Assembly (NCBI RefSeq): GCF_003752135.1
Contig: NZ_RJVK01000002.1
Location: 186,001-250,000 of the forward strand
From: Caminibacter pacificus
GTDB lineage: Bacteria > Campylobacterota > Campylobacteria > Campylobacterales > Nautiliaceae
Length of the DNA: 64,000 nucleotides
Reading direction: 5' to 3'
Position 1 is the stretch's first letter; the number at the start of each line of letters is the position of its first letter. The position numbers were made by a program, and so were the translations under genes. Positions 19,771 to 29,048 of the stretch are shown in pieces. Under the pieces are notes generated by a model. The model saw only the letters and a program-made list of their open reading frames with translations. It ran no database searches and was not told the origin of the DNA.

Positions 19771-20652
19771 ATGAATATAAATGAAATATTAAAAGAACGC
19801 CAAAAATGGTTTTCGTGGAAAAATATAGCTCCTATTAAGGAAGAACTTGATAAATTGGAAGTAAAAGAGGCTTCTTTTAGCATAAAAGACGCAATAGAAA
19901 TAAAAACTCAAGAATCTTTAATGCCTCAAATAGAAAAAATTGCAAAAATGTTAAAACCTTGGAGAAAAGGTCCTTTTAAAATAAACGACCTTTTTATAGA
20001 CAGCGAATGGAGAAGCTATATAAAATGGAATACTCTTATACCTTTTTTAGACCTCGAAAACAAAGACGTTTTGGATGTCGGATGTAACAATGGATATTAT
20101 ATGTTCAGAATGCTTGAGATGAATCCTAAAAGCATTACGGGATTCGACCCGAGCGCCCTTTTTAATCTTCAATTCGATTTTATAAATAAATTCTTAAAAA
20201 GCGATATCGAATATAAGCTTTTAGGTGTAGAACATGTGCCGTATTACGAAAAAAAATTCGACGTTATATTTTGTATGGGAGTTTTGTACCATAGAAAAGA
20301 CCCGATTGATATGCTAAAAGAGCTAAAAGCCGGCTTAAATAGAGGCGGTGAAGTAATTCTTGATACGTTAATGATAGAAGGAAACGAAGAAGTAGCACTC
20401 TCTCCGATGAGATACGCAAAAATGAAAAACGTCTATTTTATCCCTACTCTAAAAACTCTTTACAATTGGTGCGAAAGAGCGAAATTCAGCGATATTGAAT
20501 TTATAGGCAAAAGATATACCACAACAAACGAACAACGTAAAACGGAATGGATTGAAGGTGAAAGTTTGGATAGTTTCTTAAATAAAGAGCAGACAAAAAC
20601 GATAGAGGGGTACGAACCGCCTCTAAGAGTTTATCTAAAACTTAAAAATTAA
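19771..20652 (+). CDS. cmoB: tRNA U34 carboxymethyltransferase
   Basis: CmoB transfers a carboxymethyl group from carboxy-SAM to 5-hydroxyuridine at tRNA position 34, making cmo5U. RQKWFSWKNI near the N-terminus, the KPWRKGPF segment, and the methyltransferase motif VLDVGCNNGYYMFRM (about 96-110) are typical, with GMGVLYHRKDPI and MRYAKMKNVYFIPT further on. The length of 293 aa is slightly short but normal for this phylum. CmoA is not in the window. Confidence 0.94.
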   Translation: MNINEILKERQKWFSWKNIAPIKEELDKLEVKEASFSIKDAIEIKTQESLMPQIEKIAKMLKPWRKGPFKINDLFIDSEWRSYIKWNTLIPFLDLENKDVLDVGCNNGYYMFRMLEMNPKSITGFDPSALFNLQFDFINKFLKSDIEYKLLGVEHVPYYEKKFDVIFCMGVLYHRKDPIDMLKELKAGLNRGGEVILDTLMIEGNEEVALSPMRYAKMKNVYFIPTLKTLYNWCERAKFSDIEFIGKRYTTTNEQRKTEWIEGESLDSFLNKEQTKTIEGYEPPLRVYLKLKN

Positions 20653-20738
20653 GCCGCTTTTACCATATAGTAATATACTAATGCGATAAATGCAAATGTT
20701 GTTATAAACCCTGATGCGATAATAATTCCAAAGCTCAT
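20649..20738 (-). CDS. Single-helix membrane microprotein (29 aa)
   Basis: A short frame reads leftward from an ATG at 20738 to a TAA at 20649. It has an excellent ribosome-binding site (AAGGAG at 20744-20749, six bases from the ATG) and a TATAAT box further up, in the divergent gap with pyrB. The product starts MSFGIIIASGFITTF and ends YYYMVKAA: one hydrophobic helix of about 22 residues with a short positive tail. It resembles the size and shape of small subunits such as CydX or CcoQ, but there is no partner gene nearby and I do not recognise it. The stop overlaps the last bases of cmoB. Confidence 0.6.
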   Translation of the reverse strand: MSFGIIIASGFITTFAFIALVYYYMVKAA

Positions 20739-20789
20739 TTCTTCTCCTTTTTTATTATATTTAGTAAAATTATACAAAAAAGGACTTAA

Positions 20790-21662
20790 ATGTCAAAACA
20801 TTTAACCCATACTAAAGATTTAAGCAAAGAGGAGATATTACGAATCTTCTCATATGCAAAAGAGTATCTTGACGAGAAAAAAAGAGATGATTTAAAAGGT
20901 AAGCTTATTATTAATATCTTTTTTGAAAACTCTACAAGAACGAGAAGCTCTTTTGAAATAGCCGCTCTTAGACTCTCAGCCGACGTAGTTAATCTTGACG
21001 TAGCAAGAAGCTCTACTGCAAAAGGAGAAACTCTTTTTGATACCGCCGCAAATCTTGACGCTATGGGTCCTGATGCGATTGTAGTACGTCATAACCGCGC
21101 GGGAGTTCCTAAAATATTATCGAAATACGTCAATTGTTCTATCATAAACGCAGGAGACGGAGCACACCAACACCCGACTCAAGGACTTCTTGATTTATTC
21201 ACACTTCTTCAAAAATGGGGAAGTTTGGAAGACAAAACTATAGCGATAGTAGGAGATATAAGAAACAGCAGAGTAGCAAACAGCGACATAGAGCTTTTCA
21301 CAAGATTCGGAGCAAAAGTAATTCTCGTAGGTCCTCCTCAGTTTTTACCAAAAACCCACTTGCCGACAACCCACAACCTAAAAGAAGCCATCGACCAAGC
21401 CGACGCTGTAATAAGTCTAAGAACTCAAACGGAAAGACACGCAAACGCAACTTTCGCTTCTCTAAACGATTATGCAACTAACTTCAAAATAACAAAAGAC
21501 CTTATAAAAGATAAAGATATTATCATAATGCACCCGGGGCCGGTCCACAGAAACATAGACATTGCGGATGAAGTTTTGGAAGATGAAAGATGTCTTGTTT
21601 TAACGCAAGTAAAAAACGGCGTGGCCGTTAGAGCCGGAATCTTAAAATATCTAATCGGGTAA
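20790..21662 (+). CDS. pyrB: Aspartate carbamoyltransferase catalytic subunit
   Basis: The enzyme joins carbamoyl phosphate and aspartate in pyrimidine synthesis. STRTRSSFE is the carbamoyl-phosphate loop, HPTQGLLDL is the conserved central motif, RTQTERH provides aspartate-loop contacts, and HPGPVHRN closes the site. The length of 290 aa is normal. No regulatory pyrI follows. The stop overlaps the pabB start by one base. The divergent 5' gap is shared with a microprotein gene. Confidence 0.97.
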   Translation: MSKHLTHTKDLSKEEILRIFSYAKEYLDEKKRDDLKGKLIINIFFENSTRTRSSFEIAALRLSADVVNLDVARSSTAKGETLFDTAANLDAMGPDAIVVRHNRAGVPKILSKYVNCSIINAGDGAHQHPTQGLLDLFTLLQKWGSLEDKTIAIVGDIRNSRVANSDIELFTRFGAKVILVGPPQFLPKTHLPTTHNLKEAIDQADAVISLRTQTERHANATFASLNDYATNFKITKDLIKDKDIIIMHPGPVHRNIDIADEVLEDERCLVLTQVKNGVAVRAGILKYLIG

Positions 21663-22564
21663 TGAAGTTTTTTTTAATAGATTTTAACGGAAACATTTTT
21701 ATCGAAGATATCTCGAAATTAAAGGATATCTATTTTTCTTTTCCCGCTTTAACTCTTAGCGCACCGAAAACTCCTAAAAAAAAGCTTATTTTAAAAAAAG
21801 AGCCTATTTCTTTTGAGAGATATCAAAAAGCTTTTAGCGAAGTAATAAGAGAAATAGAAAAAGGAAACACCTATCTTTTAAATTTAACATTCCCTACAAA
21901 AATAAAAACCAATTATACTTTGCTTGATATCTACAATCACTCAAAAGCGAAATTCAAACTCTTATTCAAAGACAAATTCGTCTGTTTCTCACCCGAGAGG
22001 TTCGTAAAAATACAAAATGACAAAATATACACCTACCCTATGAAAGGTACGATTGACGCTTCTATTCCTGAAGCGAAAACTTTAATTTTAAACAATGAAA
22101 AAGAAATGGCCGAACATACGATGGTTGTGGATTTATTAAGAAACGATTTGGGAATAATTGCAAGAGAAGTAAAAGTAAATAAATTTAGATTCATAGATAA
22201 AATTAAAGCCGGAGATAAGGAATTACTGCAAGTTAGCAGTGAAATAGAAGCGACTCTTCCTAAAAATTGGCATGAAAATTGGCTTGAGCTTATTTTAAAA
22301 ATGCTTCCGGCAGGCTCAGTTACGGGTACGCCTAAAAAAAAGACGGTTGAAATAATAAAAAGAGTCGAAAATTACGACAGAGGTTTTTATACCGGAATTT
22401 TCGGCATAACTGATGAAAAAACATTCTTAGATAGCGCAGTAATCATAAGATACGTTGAAAAAAATGACGACTTTATTTACAAAAGCGGTGGGGGAATTAC
22501 TATCGATAGTAACATAAAAAAAGAGTATGAAGAGCTGATAAATAAAGTCTATATTCCGATTTGA
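21662..22564 (+). CDS. pabB: Aminodeoxychorismate synthase component I (chorismate-binding)
   Basis: The protein converts chorismate to 4-amino-4-deoxychorismate, the folate precursor. The chorismate-binding domain is complete: TYPMKGTID, DLLRNDLG, and LPAGSVTGTPKKKTVEII. The Lys in PMKGT marks PabB rather than anthranilate synthase, which has Ala there. At 300 aa it is short, because most of the N-terminal domain of TrpE/PabB proteins is missing; this fits the compact forms I recall from this phylum. A PabC-like lyase is encoded at 25354. No glutaminase subunit is in view. Confidence 0.88.
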   Translation: MKFFLIDFNGNIFIEDISKLKDIYFSFPALTLSAPKTPKKKLILKKEPISFERYQKAFSEVIREIEKGNTYLLNLTFPTKIKTNYTLLDIYNHSKAKFKLLFKDKFVCFSPERFVKIQNDKIYTYPMKGTIDASIPEAKTLILNNEKEMAEHTMVVDLLRNDLGIIAREVKVNKFRFIDKIKAGDKELLQVSSEIEATLPKNWHENWLELILKMLPAGSVTGTPKKKTVEIIKRVENYDRGFYTGIFGITDEKTFLDSAVIIRYVEKNDDFIYKSGGGITIDSNIKKEYEELINKVYIPI

Positions 22565-23746
22565 TTATTGGATAATCACCCTATTTCTTCCGCTTTCTTT
22601 AGCTTTATAAAGTCTCTCATCGGCAATTTTTATCATTTCAGCAAGCGTCTCACCCTCATCCGCAATTCCTGCGGAAAATGTAAAATCGTAATCTTTTAGT
22701 GCTATTCTTATTTTTGTTACCACTATTAAAGCTTCTTTTTTATTTACATTAGGCATAAAAATCAAAAATTCTTCACCGCCGTACCTAATCGTAATATCCC
22801 CTCTTCTAATCGTATTTTTTATAACTTTTACAAACGTTTGAAGAACTTCATCACCGCATTGATGCCCGTAAGTGTCGTTTATCTGTTTGAAAAAGTCGAT
22901 ATCAAGCATTGCAATGCTTTTTGTTTCATATATTTTGAAAAGACCATCAAGTTTCGTTTGAAGATATAGTCTATTGTAAGCTCCCGTTAAAGGGTCGGTC
23001 ATTACTTCTTTTTTGTATTTTTTAATCGATTCGAACATTTCAAGAAGATTATTGACCCTAACGATAAATTCCTCTTTTTCAAAAGGTTTGGTTATAAAAT
23101 CGTTCGCACCTTTTTTTAACGCTCTTGAGGAGGTATTGTCATGATTTGAAGAGACGGCTAAAATAGGAAACTCTTCGATAGATTTCTCTTTTCTCACTCT
23201 TTTAATTACTTCGATACCGTCAGTTTTCGGCAAATTTATATCCGTAATAAGCAAATCTATATCGTTTTGCTTTAGTTTTTCAAGTCCTTCTTCTCCGTCA
23301 CTTGCGGTTATAACGTTTATATTAATTCTTTTTAAAATATTCGCCTGAAAATTTCTCATAGCTTTTGAGTCTTCTATAAGTAAAACATTGATATTTTTAT
23401 TCTTTTGAAGTCTTTTAATAAGACGAGAGAGATATTCGATAGTCGAAGAGTCGTCTTTTTTCAAAAAATCAACAATTTTATCATTAAATTTTTCTTTTAT
23501 TTCACTACTATCACTCGCCGAAATAATGATTACGCTTTTATTTTTTTCAAGCAAAAAATTTATCTGCTCACCGCTTGCATCCGGAAGATTGAAATCCACA
23601 ATAAACAAATCGTAATCGTAATTATTTTTTAATTCTTTAAAGGAAGAAATCGTGGAAAATGAAGCGAAAAGTATCTTTTTACTCAAATAATTAATCAAAA
23701 TTTTAGAATACATTGCGTTATCTTCAACAATAAGAATATTCAACAC
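22565..23746 (-). CDS. Response regulator diguanylate cyclase (REC-REC-GGDEF)
   Basis: This 393-aa PleD-like protein makes cyclic di-GMP. The first receiver domain has its phosphoacceptor at D51 (FIVDFNLPDASG), the second at D169 (LLITDINLPKTDG) with the conserved Lys in FITKPF. The output domain has an intact active site, GGEEF at 323-327, and an RxxD product-inhibition site (RRGD, 314-317) exactly five residues before it. No signal peptide or membrane helix is seen, and no histidine kinase is adjacent. The PilZ protein at 37662 is a possible effector of the signal. Confidence 0.93.
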   Translation of the reverse strand: MLNILIVEDNAMYSKILINYLSKKILFASFSTISSFKELKNNYDYDLFIVDFNLPDASGEQINFLLEKNKSVIIISASDSSEIKEKFNDKIVDFLKKDDSSTIEYLSRLIKRLQKNKNINVLLIEDSKAMRNFQANILKRININVITASDGEEGLEKLKQNDIDLLITDINLPKTDGIEVIKRVRKEKSIEEFPILAVSSNHDNTSSRALKKGANDFITKPFEKEEFIVRVNNLLEMFESIKKYKKEVMTDPLTGAYNRLYLQTKLDGLFKIYETKSIAMLDIDFFKQINDTYGHQCGDEVLQTFVKVIKNTIRRGDITIRYGGEEFLIFMPNVNKKEALIVVTKIRIALKDYDFTFSAGIADEGETLAEMIKIADERLYKAKESGRNRVIIQ

Positions 23747-23794
23747 CCCGCCTTTTTAGAGGGATTATAACAAAAAAAGAGGGAAAGAAAGAAA

Positions 23795-25261
23795 TTAGCA
23801 AGAGTAGCTTGTAATAAATTCGTATGGATGCGGTCTTCCCTCAACAGGAATAATTTCTGTTTCGTATTTATAATCGATGTATGTTTTTAGGAAGTTGTCA
23901 GTAAATACTCTACTTCCGTCTTTTAAAGTAACTTTTAAGAAGCTGTCTTCTTTTGCAAGCTCGTCTTCTACAGCGTAAATAGCTTCTCTTAGAGTAGCCG
24001 GAAGAGTTCTAATTCCTCTTTCTTTAATTTCATCAAGAGTTAATTCGAATAGGTCTTCGTTTAGAGGTTCTCTTGCAGCTTCGTAAATTTCAGCGTTGTT
24101 TTTAATACCCCATAGACCAGCAAGAAGCATTACACTGAATGCTAAATAAGGATTAGCCGTACTATCAGGGAATCTGAATTCAGTTCTTACTGATTTTTCA
24201 CCTGCACCCCAAGGAATTCTACAGCTTGCACTTCTGTTTTTAGCGCTGTAAGCTAAGATATTCGGAGCTTCAAATCCAGGTTGAAGTCTTTTGTAAGAGT
24301 TCATACTTGCGTTTGTAAACGCAGCAACTGCGTTAGCGTTTTCAAATACACCAGCGATATATTGAAGAGCAACTTTGCTTAAGTTTGCATATCCGTTTGG
24401 ATCATAGAACATATTTCTTCCGTCTTTCCAGATAGATTGGTGAGTATGCATTCCGTTTCCGTTATCACCATATAGAGGTTTTGGCATAAACGTAGCTGTT
24501 TTTCCGTTTAGATGAGCTACCATTTTTACAACGTATTTTAATTTTTGTACGTTATCAGCAGCTTCTACAAGAGTTCCGAATTTAACACCGATTTCACCTT
24601 GACCTTGTGCAACTTCGTGGTGAACTACGAATGTTTGAAGACCTACTTCTTTAAGAACTTTTACCATTTCAGCTCTTAAGTCCATCATGCTATCAACAGG
24701 AGGTACCGGGGAATATCCACCTTTTGTTCTTGGTCTGTGTCCGATGTTAAGCTCATCACCGAATTCGGCAATATAATCGTTCCATGCACCTTCAATTGTA
24801 TCAACTTCATAACATTGAGAGTTGATTTCATCTCTGATTACTACGTTTTCGAATACGAAAAATTCATTTTCAGGTCCGAAGTAAGCAACGTCACCGATTC
24901 CTTGCTCAGCCATATATTGAAGTGTTCTTTTTGCGATGCTTCTTGGACATTTTTCATACGGAGTTCCGTCAGTATTGTAAACGTCACAGAAAACTACCAT
25001 TGTTGGGTCGGCTGTGAAAGGGTCTATAAAGTGAGTACCGATTTCAAAATCAGGTTTTAATACCATATCTGATTCGTTAATTGGTTGCCACGCAGGAATT
25101 GAGCTACCATCAAACGGAAGTCCGTTTTCAAGCACTTCTTCGTCAATTGCATCGATATCGTAAGTTACGTGATGCCATACCCCTTTAATATCAGTAAATC
25201 TGAAGTCAATAAATTCGATTTCGTTTTCTCTACATTGTTCAAGAAATTCTTTTGCAGTCAT
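23795..25261 (-). CDS. glnA: Glutamine synthetase, type I
   Basis: The dodecameric enzyme assimilates ammonia into glutamine. Visible are FDGSSIPAW, the metal-binding [10 protein letters not shown], the ATP-site region [15 protein letters not shown], and [11 protein letters not shown]. At 488 aa it is slightly longer than the usual 470. The place of the adenylylation tyrosine (NLYDLP in enteric bacteria) reads EDLFELT, with Phe405 instead of Tyr. The enzyme therefore should not be controlled by GlnE, as reported for Helicobacter pylori. It has AGGAGAGCAA upstream of the ATG at 25261 and its own divergent promoter region. Confidence 0.97.
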   Translation of the reverse strand: MTAKEFLEQCRENEIEFIDFRFTDIKGVWHHVTYDIDAIDEEVLENGLPFDGSSIPAWQPINESDMVLKPDFEIGTHFIDPFTADPTMVVFCDVYNTDGTPYEKCPRSIAKRTLQYMAEQGIGDVAYFGPENEFFVFENVVIRDEINSQCYEVDTIEGAWNDYIAEFGDELNIGHRPRTKGGYSPVPPVDSMMDLRAEMVKVLKEVGLQTFVVHHEVAQGQGEIGVKFGTLVEAADNVQKLKYVVKMVAHLNGKTATFMPKPLYGDNGNGMHTHQSIWKDGRNMFYDPNGYANLSKVALQYIAGVFENANAVAAFTNASMNSYKRLQPGFEAPNILAYSAKNRSASCRIPWGAGEKSVRTEFRFPDSTANPYLAFSVMLLAGLWGIKNNAEIYEAAREPLNEDLFELTLDEIKERGIRTLPATLREAIYAVEDELAKEDSFLKVTLKDGSRVFTDNFLKTYIDYKYETEIIPVEGRPHPYEFITSYSC

Positions 25262-25353
25262 TTGCTCTCCTTTTTTAAATTTGCAATAATTATAACTAAG
25301 CTAAGATAAAACAAAACTTAAAAATTGTATAAATTTTAATCAGTGGAGGAAAA

Positions 25354-25935
25354 ATGGATTTAATTGAAACGATGCTTGTTACGAATCGTAACATTCAAAA
25401 TTTCGAGCTGCACATCGACAGAGTCAAAAGAAGCTGCGAATACCTAAAATGGAAATTCGATATACAAGAATGGGAATCGATTAAAGATAAATTTCCATAC
25501 AACGAATCAATCAGACTTAGAGTTACTTATAACCAAAAAGGAATAAGAGATTTGGAGCTTTTCAAGATTCAAAAAAGAGAATTTAAAACTTTTAAAGTCG
25601 TTCAGATCGATTTTGATTATTTTTTAAAGAAAAAAAATAGAAAAAATTTCGAAACCTTAAAAAAAAGATACCCAAAATTCGACGAACTTATTCTTATAAA
25701 AAACGAATTGGTTACCGATACTACGATATCGAATCTCGCATTTTTTACGGGAAACGAATGGATTACTCCTAAATTCCCACTGCTAAAAGGAACAAAAAGA
25801 GAAGAACTTTTAAAAAAAGGGCTTTTAAAAGAAGAGATTATAAAAAAAAGCGATTTGAAATATTTAAAAAAAATAGCCATGATTAACGCTATTTTGGGCT
25901 TTTTTGAAATAGACGAATATGATATAATAAAATAA
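25354..25935 (+). CDS. pabC: Aminodeoxychorismate lyase-like protein (class IV aminotransferase fold)
   Basis: This PLP-dependent protein of 193 aa would release p-aminobenzoate from aminodeoxychorismate. It keeps class IV features: METMLV-like start with FELHIDRVKRSC, a Lys-containing LKKRYPKFDELIL segment, and VTDTTISNLAFF followed by WITPKFPLLKGTKREELL. It is shorter than usual PabC (about 270 aa), but this size is common in the phylum. pabB lies 2.8 kb away. The GTGGAGG before the ATG is a good ribosome-binding site. Confidence 0.8.
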   Translation: MDLIETMLVTNRNIQNFELHIDRVKRSCEYLKWKFDIQEWESIKDKFPYNESIRLRVTYNQKGIRDLELFKIQKREFKTFKVVQIDFDYFLKKKNRKNFETLKKRYPKFDELILIKNELVTDTTISNLAFFTGNEWITPKFPLLKGTKREELLKKGLLKEEIIKKSDLKYLKKIAMINAILGFFEIDEYDIIK

Positions 25936-25947
25936 AAAAGGATAATA

Positions 25948-27678
25948 ATGAATTGGGATTTAACACCGCTTTTCAGCTCTATTAGCGAAGCCGAAGAGTT
26001 TTTAAAACAAGCGGAATTTAAGGCTATAGAATTTGAAAAAAAATACAAAAACAGACTCTACACCCTAACTCCCGAAGAGTTTTTAAACGTATTGAAAGAA
26101 TTCGAAGAAATTTGGGAAAATATTGGAAGAGCATTAACTTATATATACTTAGTTTTCGCAACGGATTCTACAAAAGGAAACTTCTTAGGAAAATTCCAAG
26201 AACTCGCTACAAAAGCGGAAGAACACCTCGTTTGGTTCGAACTTGAATTTATCTATTTACCTATCGATAAACAACAAAGATTTATCGACAACGCAGGAGT
26301 TTACAAATACTACTTGATTCATCTTCAAGAAGAAGCGCCTTACAGACTAAGCGAAAAAGAAGAAAAAATCTTAATGAAAAAAGATTTGACAAGCTCAAGC
26401 GCTTTTTCAAGACTTTTTGACGAAACTCTCAGCAGACTCAGATTTTTCTTCGAAGGTAAAAAATATAGCGAAGAAGAGATTTTAAGCAAACTCTATTCAC
26501 CGGATAGAAACGTAAGAAAAAAAGCGCAGGTCAGCCTAACTTTAGGACTAAAACCTCATCAAGAACTTTTGGCTTACATTTACAATCAAGTAAAAAAAGA
26601 TTGGAAAATAGACCATATTGAAATCAGAGGTTACGACTCCCCTGAAGACCCTCGCCATTTATCAAACAGAGTCAGCAAAAAAAGTGTTGATGCGCTTGCA
26701 AATAGCGTAAACGAAAACACAACTATAGTAGCTGATTATTACGAAATCAAAAAAAGACTCTTAGGATACGACAAACTCTTCGACTACGACAGATACGCAC
26801 CTATAAAACTTACGGATAAAACTCCTGAAATTTCGTTTGAAGAAGCAAAAGAGTTAGTATTAAACGCATTTAAAAATTTTTCAAATACGTTTTATGAAAT
26901 CGCTAAAAAAGCTTTTGATGAAAAATGGATAGACGTATATCCTAAAGAAGGAAAAAGAGGAGGAGCGTTTTCTCACTCCGCAACACCAAAAGCCCACCCT
27001 TACGTACTTTTAAACTACACCAACCAAAGAAGAGACGTATTTACGTTAGCTCACGAATTAGGTCACGCAATACATCAATACCTTGCAAGAGAAGTAGGAT
27101 ACCTAAACCAAGACACTCCCCTAACCACAGCCGAGACCGCAAGTATTTTTGCGGAAATGCTTCTGTTTGAAGAGATTAAAAGCTCACTTGATAAAAAAGA
27201 GCTCATAGAAACATACGCGGCAAAATTAGAAGACGTATTCGCTACCGTATTCAGACAAATAGTATTTACCAATTTTGAGAGAAAAGTTCATAAATTCGAC
27301 GAGCTAAAACCTGAAGATTACAATAAAATATGGATGGAAGAAAATCAAAAAATGTTTAAAGACAGCGTAATTTTGACCGAAAACTACAAAATTTGGTGGA
27401 GTTATATTCCTCATTTCATACACTCTCCGTTTTATTGTTACTCTTACGCTTACGCGCAGCTTTTAGTATTCACGCTTTATAAACTATATAAAGAAGGCTT
27501 TGAAAACTTCGAAGAAAAATATATAGAGTTCCTAAAACAAGGCGGAAGCATACCTCCTAAAAAACAACTAAAAGAGCTTTTCGGCTTAGATATCGAAAAT
27601 GAAAACTTCTGGGAAAAAGGTATTGCCGTTATTAGAGAAATGCTAAGCGAATTCAAAGGATTATGCGATGATATTTGA
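25948..27678 (+). CDS. pepF: Oligoendopeptidase F family metallopeptidase (M3)
   Basis: This 576-aa cytosolic zinc peptidase degrades oligopeptides. The zinc motif HELGH lies in TLAHELGHAIHQY, with the third ligand Glu in TAETASIFAEMLLFE. A second conserved stretch, IPHFIHSPFYCYSYAYAQ, lines the cleft. The length fits the M3B clade. It follows the PabC-like gene by 12 bp and overlaps the next gene by 11 bp, so the three form an operon. Confidence 0.94.
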   Translation: MNWDLTPLFSSISEAEEFLKQAEFKAIEFEKKYKNRLYTLTPEEFLNVLKEFEEIWENIGRALTYIYLVFATDSTKGNFLGKFQELATKAEEHLVWFELEFIYLPIDKQQRFIDNAGVYKYYLIHLQEEAPYRLSEKEEKILMKKDLTSSSAFSRLFDETLSRLRFFFEGKKYSEEEILSKLYSPDRNVRKKAQVSLTLGLKPHQELLAYIYNQVKKDWKIDHIEIRGYDSPEDPRHLSNRVSKKSVDALANSVNENTTIVADYYEIKKRLLGYDKLFDYDRYAPIKLTDKTPEISFEEAKELVLNAFKNFSNTFYEIAKKAFDEKWIDVYPKEGKRGGAFSHSATPKAHPYVLLNYTNQRRDVFTLAHELGHAIHQYLAREVGYLNQDTPLTTAETASIFAEMLLFEEIKSSLDKKELIETYAAKLEDVFATVFRQIVFTNFERKVHKFDELKPEDYNKIWMEENQKMFKDSVILTENYKIWWSYIPHFIHSPFYCYSYAYAQLLVFTLYKLYKEGFENFEEKYIEFLKQGGSIPPKKQLKELFGLDIENENFWEKGIAVIREMLSEFKGLCDDI

Positions 27679-28087
27679 AGATTTGGAATTTAGAAACTTA
27701 AAAGAAAAACACGCAAAAGAGATATTAAGTTTTCTTTTGCAAAAACAAGAAGAATTCGATATCCTCTGCGCTTACAGAGATATCGACTTTAACCCTTCTC
27801 TTCCAAAACACATCTCAAGCCAATTTAAAGACGTAATTATTTTTTCTCTAGCCAATTACACTCTCTCAACCGCTCATTTCGAAGGTGAAAAGTTGGTATT
27901 CGAAGCGGGATTCGGGGAAGAGAATTTCGGAAGTGTAGTAAGCGTGCCGATTGAGACCATACTTCAAATCTCTCAAAACGACACGCCTCTTTTTATAAAC
28001 GTTTCGGCAAGTATTCCAAAACCTAAAGAAGAAAAACCGAAAAACCCTTTTGCTCTCAATCCTCGAAATAAGAAGCTTTTGGATTAA
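27668..28087 (+). CDS. SspB-like protein, candidate ClpXP specificity adaptor
   Basis: A 139-aa protein usually left hypothetical. Residues about 10-100 follow the pattern of SspB: an N-terminal helix (AKEILSFLLQKQEEFD), a DVIIFSLANYTL strand, then KLVFEAGFGE and VVSVPIETILQI, which line up with NARFGG and VSVPLAAVLAIY of E. coli SspB. A Lys/Pro-rich linker and a short charged tail (NPRNKKLLD) follow, where SspB has its ClpX-binding tail. SspB delivers ssrA-tagged proteins to ClpXP. The assignment rests on pattern similarity only. The gene overlaps pepF by 11 bp. Confidence 0.5.
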   Translation: MIFEDLEFRNLKEKHAKEILSFLLQKQEEFDILCAYRDIDFNPSLPKHISSQFKDVIIFSLANYTLSTAHFEGEKLVFEAGFGEENFGSVVSVPIETILQISQNDTPLFINVSASIPKPKEEKPKNPFALNPRNKKLLD

Positions 28088-28953
28088 GATTTAATAAAAT
28101 TCAAAATAGCTTCGATATCTTTCGTTTTTTCTTTATAAACGACATACGTTTTTCTTTTTAGATTCATTCCTTTAATTTTTGCGGCAAAAAGTTTTTTATC
28201 TCTAAGCTCTTCTTTGATTACCATTTTAGAAATTATAGAAACGACTTGGTCATTTGCATTCATAACCGTATATTTTAAAGCTGTCGAATTATGCACCAAA
28301 CTTATAATATTTAAAGTATCACACTCGAATTCTTGCGCTTCAAAAACGTTTTTAATGAATTCTCTTGTAGAAGAGTTCGGCTCACGACAAATCATTTTAT
28401 AATTTTTCAAATCTTCAAGCTCTATAGTAGACGGAAGCGGCTTATTGGAAAAGACCACAAGCTCGTCTTCTATCCACTCTACGTAATTAAGTCCGTTTTT
28501 TTTCTTTTTGGTTACGAAAGCCATATCAATCGCCGAATTTGCAACATCTTCGAACAAAGCGTCGTTGCTTTTGATAATAAGATTGATTTCTTTATTAATG
28601 AGGGTTTTATAATATTTTATACATTCAGGCAAATTGTAATTACCTACAGTCGGAGAAGCTCCTATTAAAAACGGAGAATCCAAGTTTTTGAATTTGTCTA
28701 TTTTATTTTCGAAATCCTCTAAAAATTTTTCAAACTCTTTTGCAATAGTCAAAAAATTTTGCCCGTCTTTTGTGAGAATAACTCCGTTTTTTTTACGTTC
28801 AAAAAGCGTAACTCCCAAAAAATTTTCCAAAATTCTTATCTGCTGAGTAACGGCAGGCTGAGAAATCCCCAAAATTTTACTCGCTTTTGAAAACGAAGCT
28901 TCTTTATTAATCACCAAAAAAGTATATATTTTATCTAAATACTTTATAACCAT
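28084..28953 (-). CDS. LysR-family transcriptional regulator
   Basis: This 289-aa regulator has the LysR winged helix at the N-terminus (IYTFLVINKEASFSKASKILGISQPAVTQ and IRILENFLGVTLFER) and a periplasmic-binding-like effector domain (about 90-289). I start it at the ATG at 28953, preceded by GAGGGTG. The longer open frame to 29148 runs into the divergent helicase gene and is not homologous. The neighbours do not reveal a target; LysR proteins often regulate themselves and a divergent gene, here a helicase, which makes a specific link doubtful. Confidence 0.92.
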   Translation of the reverse strand: MVIKYLDKIYTFLVINKEASFSKASKILGISQPAVTQQIRILENFLGVTLFERKKNGVILTKDGQNFLTIAKEFEKFLEDFENKIDKFKNLDSPFLIGASPTVGNYNLPECIKYYKTLINKEINLIIKSNDALFEDVANSAIDMAFVTKKKKNGLNYVEWIEDELVVFSNKPLPSTIELEDLKNYKMICREPNSSTREFIKNVFEAQEFECDTLNIISLVHNSTALKYTVMNANDQVVSIISKMVIKEELRDKKLFAAKIKGMNLKRKTYVVYKEKTKDIEAILNFIKS

Positions 28954-29022
28954 TTTCACCCTCAAATATTTTTTATAGTAATTATAACTAAAACTTATAA
29001 CTTTTTGCAAAATTTTTTTTGT

Positions 29023-29028
29023 TATAAT
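29023..29028 (+). promoter_or_regulatory. TATAAT promoter of the helicase gene
   Basis: TTTTTTTTGTTATAATT precedes the uvrD-like gene: a T-tract, then TATAAT at 29023-29028, then a GAAGG ribosome-binding site about 12 bases later. There is no recognisable -35 box, as is usual for sigma-70 promoters of this phylum. Confidence 0.6.
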
Positions 29029-29048
29029 TAAAATAAAAAGAAGGTAGT

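Noticed and set aside
21215-21481. Basic 88-codon frame inside pyrB
   Set aside because: Out-of-frame shadow of pyrB; Ser/Arg/Lys-rich composition is typical of a shifted reading frame in this codon usage.
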